Shown here piece after piece: positions 56,084-64,000 of a stretch of 64,000 bases of DNA. Within the stretch, counting starts at the first letter, position 1, and each line of letters starts with the position of its first letter. The stretch is from Erythrophleum ivorense. Its lineage: Eukaryota; Streptophyta; Magnoliopsida; Fabales; Fabaceae. The notes below the pieces were generated by a model. It worked only from the letters and a program-made list of their open reading frames with translations. It had not been told where the DNA came from and did no database searches. A program made the position numbers and the translations under genes. The DNA is taken from contig JAIUCV010000102.1 in the NCBI GenBank assembly GCA_026724425.1, positions 1,984,001 through 2,048,000 of the forward strand. The letters are read 5' to 3'.

Positions 56084-58564
56084 CTATGCGGGTTGGAATT
56101 TTGAGTAAAAGAGAGTACCTTTAAGAGAATCTGAGGTTTCTTCTGTCGCAGCAGCAGCAGCAACTTCAGAAGTCTCATGATTCTTCCTTTCCGAAAGTAT
56201 CTCTCTACAGATCTTCACTTTATTTTCAGCCTCGATCAGTCTCTCGTCTAGCAACTCTACATCCTCCATATATCCTTGAAATACTTGAAGCCACTCGTTT
56301 CCAAACTCTTCAATCTGTTTCTCTATTAGAGCTCGTGTCATCTTGTCTTCCGCTTCCTGCTTCAATCTCAGCTTTTCAATTTCAGTAGTGCTCAGAACTA
56401 AACCTCCAGAACCTTTGACATCCATGTAGACCGCTTTATCATCACGCAGAGGGCAACGTTTTCTGTGCTCTCTGGATGCCTTTTTTGTTTCTTTCAAAGC
56501 CTTTCTATAACCCTCTACTACACTTGTCATCATACGAAGCTCACTCTCAAGCCTATAGATCATTACGTCTTTTCTCTGTTGCTCCTCAAACTTGCTTCTT
56601 TCCAAGTCCTGAATCATTTCTTCCTTATTTTGTAGTTCCCTCATCAGATACTGTTGGTTCATAACAGTTTGTGCACGCTCTTGATCTCTTTCAGCACATG
56701 ACAGCCTAGCTTTTTCCACCCAGCTCTGAATGTGATCCATGCACATCTCAAATGGAGGTGGCTTCTCATCCCAAGAGGGTTCTTCTGTCCTCATTCTCTT
56801 ATTGACGGGGTTATGAATATGATAAGAGATATCATTCTCGTGATCCATCTCCCTCTTGTTGTTGCCATTCCCGAACAGAGAAGAACTACCTGAACCCATG
56901 GCCATATGCATGTCAACCCTAGAACCAAGGAAATCACCACCAGTCGAATTGTTGTGAATCTGTAACCCAGAGTTATAACCTAAGGGAGGTGCTTCTAACA
57001 TGAGATTCTCTTGGGAAACTCCATGAAGGGAATCACCATTTGGGAAAAAGGGAAACTCTCCTTCATACTTCTCATTATCTTCCTCGGTTTCCTCTTCCCC
57101 AACATCTTCAATTGGTTCGTCTTCTCCCATTTCCATGGATCCTTCTATTGTATTATCTTCGTCTCCTTCCCTAGCACTAGTACTAAGATGGCAACGGCGA
57201 AGGAAATGAGAACCAGCATGAGTGTCTTCATTCCATGGCAACCTTTCATCCTCTTCTTTCTTATTTTCCTCAACATCCATTGCCCCTTCAGCAGGATCTT
57301 GCTCCTCCACAAGGACCATTTCTGACCCAATCTCTTGCCCGAGATTCAATTCGATCATATGTTCCGCCACATACTTCTCCTCTTTTGATTCAGTGGCACC
57401 ATCATCACTTCTTGAACCTGCAGCACCAACATTTTCTTCCTTGACCTCCAAACATTCTTCTTTTGGAGATTTTATCAACAAATCAACCTCCTTTACATCA
57501 TCATCATCATCGTCTTCTTCCTCAGTAAATTTTCTTACATTAGGTTTTTTCCTTAGTAAATCTTCCTTCTGTGTTTTAATCAACAGCTGCAGATGCGAAG
57601 CAAAAAAACAATCACCAAGCGGAGGCTCCGCTTTCAGTTCTTTCTCAACCATGAACCAGATCAATCCAGCCCAATCTAACTTTTCCAATTGCTTTTGCTT
57701 TATATCCCTTCCCCATTCAACTACCTCTACTGGCATAATCCACATATCATCTCTTTGCAGTAGAACCCAAGTTGAAAGAATCTCCTCGATAAACTTGGCT
57801 GATTCATCCCTTTCCAGAATTTCTCTCTCCTCGTCTGTGATGTTAAGGTTAAGGTCTTTCTTCTTAGGCAATTTTAAAGCTCGAGCCAAATCAGCTCGGG
57901 TGACATTGATCCTATACCCCTTTACATAGCTGCATCTATTCTCTGGAATATAGCAAGCGAAAAGGTGGGCTAACAGATCCTGACGGATATTTTGGTCGAA
58001 CTCCAAGTGCAGAAAATCCCAGATACCTAGCGTCTTCAAGAGCTTTTCATGCCGAGAAAAATCTAGGGTTTTACCTGGAACGAAAGGAATGGGCTTCAAG
58101 GTGTTCCGATGTATCTCGAGCTTTGCCTTCGCCTTCTCTTCCCGCTTGCGTCTCTTCTGTTTCATTTTGTTTCGCTTCGGCCCACCTCCACGGCGATAAA
58201 CCAAAGAGGTAACGGCTTGCCTTGCGTCCATATCGTCCTCTTCGTTCCTACTTTTTTCAATCGACGCCTCTGGTTGCTGATCTCTACCGTCGGACTCCTC
58301 GGGATCTAGCAGGTTCTGCGTTTCCTCCTGTGCTGATTCTAGATTTAGGGCTTTGTCAGCGACAGAATTTTCATCCTCCATGGTAACATTTCCTTGCTCT
58401 ACGCTCGGTTTCTCGATTACACTAGGGTTCCCCGAAAGAGTTTCTGGCTCTGCAACTGGATCTCGACAAGAGTCGTCGGCGAGATCTGACGGAGAAGCCA
58501 TAGGAGCTGATATTTCCTCTGGAAAGCTAGACTGAGTCAATTTCACGGTCGCGAGGCCTTTCAT
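56084..58564 (-). CDS. Acidic coiled-coil protein of unknown function, 826 aa, single exon
   Basis: One uninterrupted frame starts at the ATG 58564-58562; the frame stays open a little further upstream without another ATG. The N terminus (about 1-130) is acidic and low-complexity. A basic patch (GGGPKRNKMKQKRRKREEKAKAKLE, a likely nuclear signal) is followed by a conserved-looking globular part (PFVPGKTLDFSRHEKLLKTLGIWDFLHLEFDQNIRQDLLAHLFACYIPENRCSYVKGYRINVTRADLARALKLP, about 165-240). A long acidic middle follows, then a C-terminal coiled-coil (about 620-800) with a Cys/His pair in HRKRCPLRDD. I recognise it as a plant-specific protein in this syntenic place but know no function. Head to head with PDCB5. 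Confidence 0.9.
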   Translation of the reverse strand: MKGLATVKLTQSSFPEEISAPMASPSDLADDSCRDPVAEPETLSGNPSVIEKPSVEQGNVTMEDENSVADKALNLESAQEETQNLLDPEESDGRDQQPEASIEKSRNEEDDMDARQAVTSLVYRRGGGPKRNKMKQKRRKREEKAKAKLEIHRNTLKPIPFVPGKTLDFSRHEKLLKTLGIWDFLHLEFDQNIRQDLLAHLFACYIPENRCSYVKGYRINVTRADLARALKLPKKKDLNLNITDEEREILERDESAKFIEEILSTWVLLQRDDMWIMPVEVVEWGRDIKQKQLEKLDWAGLIWFMVEKELKAEPPLGDCFFASHLQLLIKTQKEDLLRKKPNVRKFTEEEDDDDDDVKEVDLLIKSPKEECLEVKEENVGAAGSRSDDGATESKEEKYVAEHMIELNLGQEIGSEMVLVEEQDPAEGAMDVEENKKEEDERLPWNEDTHAGSHFLRRCHLSTSAREGDEDNTIEGSMEMGEDEPIEDVGEEETEEDNEKYEGEFPFFPNGDSLHGVSQENLMLEAPPLGYNSGLQIHNNSTGGDFLGSRVDMHMAMGSGSSSLFGNGNNKREMDHENDISYHIHNPVNKRMRTEEPSWDEKPPPFEMCMDHIQSWVEKARLSCAERDQERAQTVMNQQYLMRELQNKEEMIQDLERSKFEEQQRKDVMIYRLESELRMMTSVVEGYRKALKETKKASREHRKRCPLRDDKAVYMDVKGSGGLVLSTTEIEKLRLKQEAEDKMTRALIEKQIEEFGNEWLQVFQGYMEDVELLDERLIEAENKVKICREILSERKNHETSEVAAAAATEETSDSLKGTLFYSKFQPA

Positions 58565-58933
58565 AAGGAAACTAGCCAATCATAAAGAGACACGTCATTA
58601 ATTCGAGCAACTAATTTATATTACTCGAGAGTCAAGAGTCTGTGGGCCCAACTCACACTCCATTACCATGGGCCTAAAGATCTTAAGAGAGGCCCATAAC
58701 ATATGTGGTCAAATCATTAACCGCTAAAATCCAAAATTCACATAATGCACCCAAATCTTTCGTCTCTTCGGATTCTCTCTCTCTCATCGTGTCACTGTTG
58801 GATCTTCCGTTCTCCCGATACCTTTAACGGTAACTTTCTGGTGCGACTGAGAATCACCAATATAACTCTTAACCTTCTTCGTAACTGTCCTTTGCTCGAT
58901 CTTCTCTCTCTCTCTTTCTCTGCGGAAATAGTC
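58565..58933. promoter_or_regulatory. Bidirectional promoter region with three site II motifs
   Basis: The two start codons are 369 bp apart. TGGGCC occurs at 58643-58648 and 58669-58674, and GGCCCA at 58691-58696, all in the middle. Such clusters are typical of shared plant promoters. CT-rich leader sequence for PDCB5 follows from about 58760. Confidence 0.6.
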
Positions 58934-59937
58934 ATGTCTCTCTCTCAGTGCTTTCATCTGCATCTCTCTCTCCTCGCCGCGACGGCAGCAGTGTTAATGG
59001 CGGTTGCGGCTGCGCAGTTCGGCGGTCAAGTATTGCAGGTGGAGCTATGGTGCGTAGCGAAGAACAACGCCGAAGATTCTTCTCTCCAGACGGCGATCGA
59101 ATGGGCTTGTGGACAAGGAGGCGCCGATTGCGGTCCGATCCAGCAGGGTGGACCCTGTAACGACCCGACGGATATCCAGAAGATGGCGTCGTATGTTTTC
59201 AACAATTACTACCTGAAGAATGGCCTCGCCGACGACGCTTGCAATTTCGACAACAACGCTGCTCTCACTTCCATCAATCCCAGTAAAGCCTCTCTTTGTA
59301 AAACATTCTTCTGAAATCGAAATCTCTATCTGTTAGGGTAGTGAAATTTCGGGATCGTTTTGATCTCTTTTTCGGAAACTCGATTTCCAGATTCCGTTTG
59401 GTACATTTGTGCAGCTTGTTGAAGTCGTTTCTCATGTGTGTTTTCAGGTCAAGGAACTTGCAAATACCCTTCGAGGTAATTAATTTATGCCATCTGAGTG
59501 ATGTATCAAACTGATTCTGAGAAATTTGTATAGATATGAAGCTCTTATCGAAATCTGAAGTTTAGTCAATATCCCTTTATGCTTATAAGTTTCCTTACTA
59601 AGAGCAATCATGTTTTGATAAGGAACAAGTTAGTTCATTTCCATGAAGCCACGAATGTCTTGGATTTTCTTGTGTGATTCTTTGTGTTGCTTTTTATTCT
59701 CTGGTGATTCACATCGATAATCACTTATCTCGTTTGTTCTGTATTCTTTTGTATCTCAACATTACTCTGTAAATCTCAATGATGTGCAGCAAGAGAGTGA
59801 GCAATGGTCGAGTCGCGGACGATACTTCAATGGACGCAGGACAAGCAGATGTGAGCCGTGGCAGACAGATTTCCAGCAGTTGGATCTTGACCTTCATCGG
59901 TTTTATATTGACAATGGCACCGATAATTCATGTTTAG
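58934..59937 (+). CDS. PDCB5: X8-domain plasmodesmata callose-binding protein, 174 aa
   Basis: Three exons: 58934-59282, 59448-59475 (only 28 nt) and 59790-59937. An N-terminal signal peptide (MSLSQCFHLHLSLLAATAAVLMAVAAA) is followed by an X8 domain with its six Cys (LWCVAKNNAEDSSLQTAIEWACGQGGADC...GPCNDP...ACNFDNNAALTSINPSQGTCKYP). The C terminus (SSWILTFIGFILTMAPIIHV) fits a GPI-anchor signal. Family members bind callose at the neck of plasmodesmata. I chose the ATG at 58934 rather than the open frame upstream because a signal peptide begins there. The micro-exon restores TCKYPS. Sequence and synteny fit PDCB5. Confidence 0.92.
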
Positions 59938-60709
59938 GCCATGCGCACAGGCTCATTGATGATGAGAAAAGTGCCATTTTGATCTCTCCCAAATTTACCT
60001 ATGAAGAAGATAGGTCTAGTCTCTAATTTTCTGCCATTTTAATTCTGTATCCTTTCAATTCATCCCATTGCGAGTGTGTTTCAACGTGTATTGATAGCTT
60101 CAATGGGAAATTTCTAGTCTTTGCCAACGAATAGATAATGATGTAATCTTAACAACCAAAATTAGTATATATTTTTAATGCGAATTCGTAATACTATCAT
60201 GCAAAAAAAATATGAGAAAACGACGAAAAGAAACTTCATTAGATACCTAGCTATTTTGTTTTCAACTATACCAATTTTACCGGGGATCATCAAAAGAACA
60301 ATAAAAAAGTTCATTCTCATTCCCTAAACTCATTTCTTATTGATTAAGAAATTTTAGTGTAAAAAATTCCTCATAAAATATGAAAAGAAATAAAAAAGAG
60401 TTTCATATATTTTATTCCTCTTCATTCCTTTTTTATTTATTTATTCTGTTCATTTAAGAAAAAAGTAAAAAAGAAATAACCTTTTTTTGTCAAAGCGTAA
60501 GAGTAATTAATTTCGGAACGCAACAGAAACTTTGAATTAGAGTGGAAGGCTTGATTATGACTTTATGAGAATAAGCACTATTTGAATTAGGTTTAATTTT
60601 TATTATTTATAGCTATTTACATTTACTATTTCTTTTAAAACCTTCACGATTTGATTTATAACCATATTTGATTTTTTTTTTTCCTTTTTCTCAATTGACA
60701 ATTTCACAA

Positions 60710-60746
<37 letters not shown>

Positions 60747-62660
60747 TTTTAACTAATTGGATTTTTTTTTGGAATAATGTTTCAAAATTTGACCGACTAG
60801 CAGGACATCTAAATCGATCGATATAAAATAGAATTACTGTTTTTTTCTTTATTTGATTGTTTTTTTTTTGTAGATGTGTCAAGAATTTATCGATTAATGA
60901 AACTTTTCACAAATCAGAATCATGTTAGTTAAGATCAAATACTTATTTTTGTTTTGTTTTGTTTTAAGATTAGGAATTGATTGCATAATTTCCCTTAATT
61001 AATTGGATAATGAAGGAAGTATTTATTTACCTTTGTGACCAGAAAACTTCATTGTCTGCATTTTTTACCTGATGGTCTTTTCCCATATCTTGGGGAATAG
61101 CAAAGTAGCCTAAAGTCTCACAGAGACGAGGGAGACCTTTTCCATAGCTTTTCTGTTTCTCCATCTCCTTATAGCAAAGAATTCAATAGCCTTATATTCA
61201 CCACTGAATCTTCACCTATTCTTACAACTGCTGTATGAGGCGTGCATAATAACCTTAACAACAGCGGAGATTATCTTGTTTATGTTCTCCCCTTGAACAT
61301 CCTTGCATTGGCACGAGCTCGTAACTAGTTGATATCCAAGAGTAGGGAATCGAGCAAGGCCGGCCACTGATTAATCTTCAATTCTGTAGATGTAACATTG
61401 ATGATGCGGAGATGAAAATGCCGACAACAAGCCTTCACTAATCTGAATCTTGTTCCTTCCTCTACAGACAGCCATACTCGGGCAAGGGACTTGAACGGCA
61501 TCAAAGGTGGGGTTTATAGGTTTTGAACCACCATAAAATATAAATATAAATGAAACGAAATAAGTGATGTAACCAGTTGTGAGGTAAACATCAATACAAT
61601 CTTTGATCCGAGCAACTTTTAAAAAATGCACAACCTCGAGAAATCAAAACCTTGCCCAAGACGCAAAACAAAAAATCAGCGAACAAGACCAAAAAAAGAT
61701 AAAAAAAAAAACTCTAGGAAAGGGCATAAAGCAAAACTTCAACCCAGAGTAATGAGATGATGACGAGGGACAAATGTGTTGTCGATTATCGCAATTCGCA
61801 ATCCAACTTATAAAATCAGATGTTGGATTGTTACTATCGCTATCCCAAATGATTCGGACTCGCAATTTGGAAGAAACATCCCAATCGAACTAAGAAAGAA
61901 ATAATTTATCTGGATTTCGCAAACTAAACTGAGCAAGAAGCCAGACTCGCAAACTCGGACGAACATAATTAAAAGGCATAAAATGTTTTGATACGATGAT
62001 GATTCGCAAACCTTTCACATGTCTCCATTTGAATCGGCTCCGCTTAGATGGACAGACGCTCATGAGCGGACAAGCCCATGTATAAATGATTATAGACGAA
62101 CATTGACAAGCCCAATTTTGACATGACATAACTGAGCATGTCCAATTTATGATAAATGTGGACGGACACGTGTAGACATGGGCAAATCTCTATATCAAAT
62201 TGAATTGGAGCAAAATTATTTTTCATAATCTACGCAAGAAAAAAAAAATCAAATTTCAAAAGAAAAATTATATAATCAATAATTTGTTTTTTTTCTTGGA
62301 TAGTCCATTATGGAAACGTACAATATTTGTCCACAAAACGTAATGGACATTATTGGACGGGTTAATATAGATATAAACGCTCATATTGATAGTTCTATTC
62401 TAGCTCCGCTCTGCCTAAAATCCAAGAAATCATGTTGAAACTTGAAAGAAGAAGTTTGAGAAGATGATGTTGAAAGAATGAGAATGATGTATTTATACTC
62501 ACTCCGATGTGAAGGTTTATCAGAGAAGAAATGAAACGACAGCGTTTCCTCTGCTTCAATAACCAGCTTTAAATCAACGCAAACCAGCTTCTGATTTTCT
62601 TGGTTTAATCAAACTTAACCAGCTCTGATTAAACGCTCTCCTGGATTTAAACCACCCCGA
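59938..62660. other. 2.7-kb spacer, no gene supported
   Basis: AT-rich; a (TTA)n tract lies at 60713-60746. From about 61320 to 62230 the sequence is richer in G and C and has - strand ORFs of 60-86 codons (61371-61631 with a hydrophobic stretch; 61644-61865) without recognised domains. It may be an old transposon; I could not find ends. Confidence 0.4.
60713..60746. repeat. (TTA)n microsatellite
   Basis: About 11 perfect TTA units in intergenic DNA. Confidence 0.95.
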
Positions 62661-63779
62661 ATGAAGTTGTTCGCGCTGCCAAACAAAGTGCCTGGCTTTA
62701 TCTCCCGCCTCCCGTCGCCGCCAAACACTCGACGGACTTCGTACGCCGGTAGCCAAATATTTGCGATCTTCTCCGTCAAGCGACTATCTCCGGCTGAAAT
62801 TGTGAGCCTCTTCTTTTATGCTTTGACTTTCGGTGTGTCGTTTATGTGTAAAACTGGAATTGCCGACGTTGGGGAATTAGGGTTTGTGCTACTGATCAAA
62901 TGCTGATTGTTGAGGAAAATTTCTTCATTCTCGAATAAGATTGAAGGATTGGATTTAGGATTTGGGGATTCCTATCGCATATCAAGAGAAATCGATTCGT
63001 TTCGTTCAAGTTTGTTTCCGATTCACGAATTTCCTCGAATCTGGATTTGTTTCTGTTAGATTTTCTCGGGAAAAGAATCATTCACTTTCTTAGTAGCAAA
63101 AATATAATATAATTTCTCTAGGAATGTTAACGCATGAATTAGAAGGAACAACCTTTAGCTTAATGATCTCTTCTTCGTTACCACATGATAATAAATGTAT
63201 GAAGCTTTTCAGAATTCATCATATTGACATCTTCACAGGCAATTTATATCGTTGTTGTTATTGTTTAAGCATTTGTTCGCTTCTGAAATCTATAGAACGT
63301 TGAAAGATGTTCTTGATTTAACTCTGTAAGCTTTATTTCGATATGTTCTTGTAGAAGCTAACTCAAAAATGGAGAACACCGAGAGCATTAAGCAAGAAGC
63401 ACCACCTCTTACTCTAGGGATCTTTGAGATACCAGGAGAGCCTGCGGTTGTAATCAATGGTGTGCCTGACGAACCTCAAACAGATTGTATGGTTGCCAAA
63501 GACGAACCACTATCATCAACTGGCACTGTAGGAAGCGGCGAGTGGCTCGAGGGTAGAGAAGTTCGGAAATTCTTCTTGGGTCAGTACTATTCTGGTACGG
63601 TGACAAAGTTTGACAAAGAATCTGGGTGGTACATGGTTGAATATGAAGATGGGGATTCTGAAGAACTTGACTGGTCTGAGCTTGAAGAGGTACTTCTACC
63701 TTTGGATGTTACTGTTCCACTGAGGTCAGTCTCTTTGTGGATCATCAAGAACCGACAAAGACAGCTCCAGACTTATTGA
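62661..63779 (+). CDS. DIR17: Small PTM/DIR17-like Tudor-domain protein, 136 aa, with a 5' leader exon
   Basis: The coding frame is 63369-63779 in one exon. After an acidic N terminus (MENTESIKQEAPPLTLGIFEIPGEPAVVINGVP) comes a Tudor-like barrel (REVRKFFLGQYYSGTVTKFDKESGWYMVEYEDGDSEELDWSELEEVL, residues about 62-112), a fold that in PTM-type proteins reads chromatin. A likely leader exon ends at 62801 (ATT/GTGAGC) and joins 63355 (TTGTAG/AAGC), 14 nt before the ATG. The name DIR17 (dirigent 17) comes from the Arabidopsis locus here; no dirigent fold is present, so the name is misleading. If the mRNA begins before 62661, an out-of-frame upstream ORF starts there. Function is unknown. Confidence 0.7.
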
Positions 63780-64000
63780 GGCATACACCAAATCGCGAGA
63801 CCAAAAGAGTGAATATGGTGAGGCAGGAACAAATGTTACAACTTTATGCCTTAGAATTACAAACACTTGAATAGTCCTTTTGAAAATTATCATCACTTGA
63901 ATATATTAAACCAGTGGTCGGACATTGTACTTGTGGAATCATGGTGTAGTTGTAACATTAGAGACTAATAGTCATGAAATCTGAAAAAAATAGTTTTTTT
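63780..64000. other. 3' flank of the Tudor-like gene
   Basis: 221 bp up to the window end, probably 3' UTR. No feature seen. Confidence 0.4.

Noticed and set aside
57222..57929. 235-codon Ser-rich + strand ORF
   Set aside because: Antisense shadow of the acidic, GAA/GAG-rich 826-aa gene.
61398..61450. TGATGATG followed by CTGA, a possible C/D snoRNA
   Set aside because: Ends pair over at most four bases, no promoter and no rRNA guide recognised; such box pairs arise often by chance.
1..64000. CRISPR arrays, bacterial operons, phage or integrated virus
   Set aside because: No regularly spaced repeats, no ribosome-binding sites or operon-like spacing, and no viral genes apart from the LTR retrotransposon.

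Overview
The window is plant nuclear DNA. It has short AT-rich GT-AG introns, plant-only families (LBD, class XI myosin without a classical tail domain, X8/PDCB, bZIP group E, MATH/coiled-coil genes, FBA-type F-box) and long AT-rich spacers. Gene order and protein sequences match, from memory, Arabidopsis chromosome 3 around At3g58090 to At3g58220, read in decreasing locus number. The species is therefore Arabidopsis or a very close Brassicaceae relative. I cannot decide the species or accession from sequence alone.

Layout. 1-11 kb: a tandem cluster of MATH-domain/coiled-coil (TRAF-like) genes on the + strand. It holds one full copy, one copy with no MATH domain, one copy lacking its first exon, one 278-bp duplicated scrap, and one gene (cut by the window edge) split by a complete Ty1/copia retrotransposon with identical LTRs. 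11-15 kb: a frameshifted F-box gene, a second F-box scrap, a tRNA-headed SINE-like piece, and two tandem box C/D snoRNA genes on the - strand behind a telo-box/site II/TATA promoter. 15-23 kb: AT-rich spacer with a 565-bp hAT-type non-autonomous element. 23-42 kb: dense conserved genes: LBD29, deoxyhypusine hydroxylase, the Qc-SNARE BET11, tRNA-Gly(GCC), myosin XI-J, an OPA3-like protein and organellar phenylalanyl-tRNA synthetase, then a small defensin-like gene. 43-46 kb: two U2 snRNA genes with their USE/TATA promoters, separated by decayed coding sequence. 46-64 kb: GlcNAc-PI de-N-acetylase, bZIP61, a large acidic coiled-coil protein of unknown role, plasmodesmata callose-binding protein PDCB5, and a small Tudor-like protein (DIR17-like).

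The genes do not form one pathway. Several pairs sit head to head and appear to share short promoters (hydroxylase/BET11, myosin/OPA3-like, the 826-aa protein/PDCB5), some with TGGGCC site II motifs. The left 17 kb is the accessory, fast-evolving part: tandem duplication, exon loss, gene interruption and transposition. The most notable items are the young copia insertion inside a coding exon, the unlisted tandem snoRNA pair complementary to 18S rRNA, a hAT element with an internal GC-rich direct duplication, an apparent splice-donor mutation in the deoxyhypusine hydroxylase gene, and the repeat-bearing tail of the myosin. All exon boundaries were assigned by eye from GT-AG signals, reading frame and family homology.
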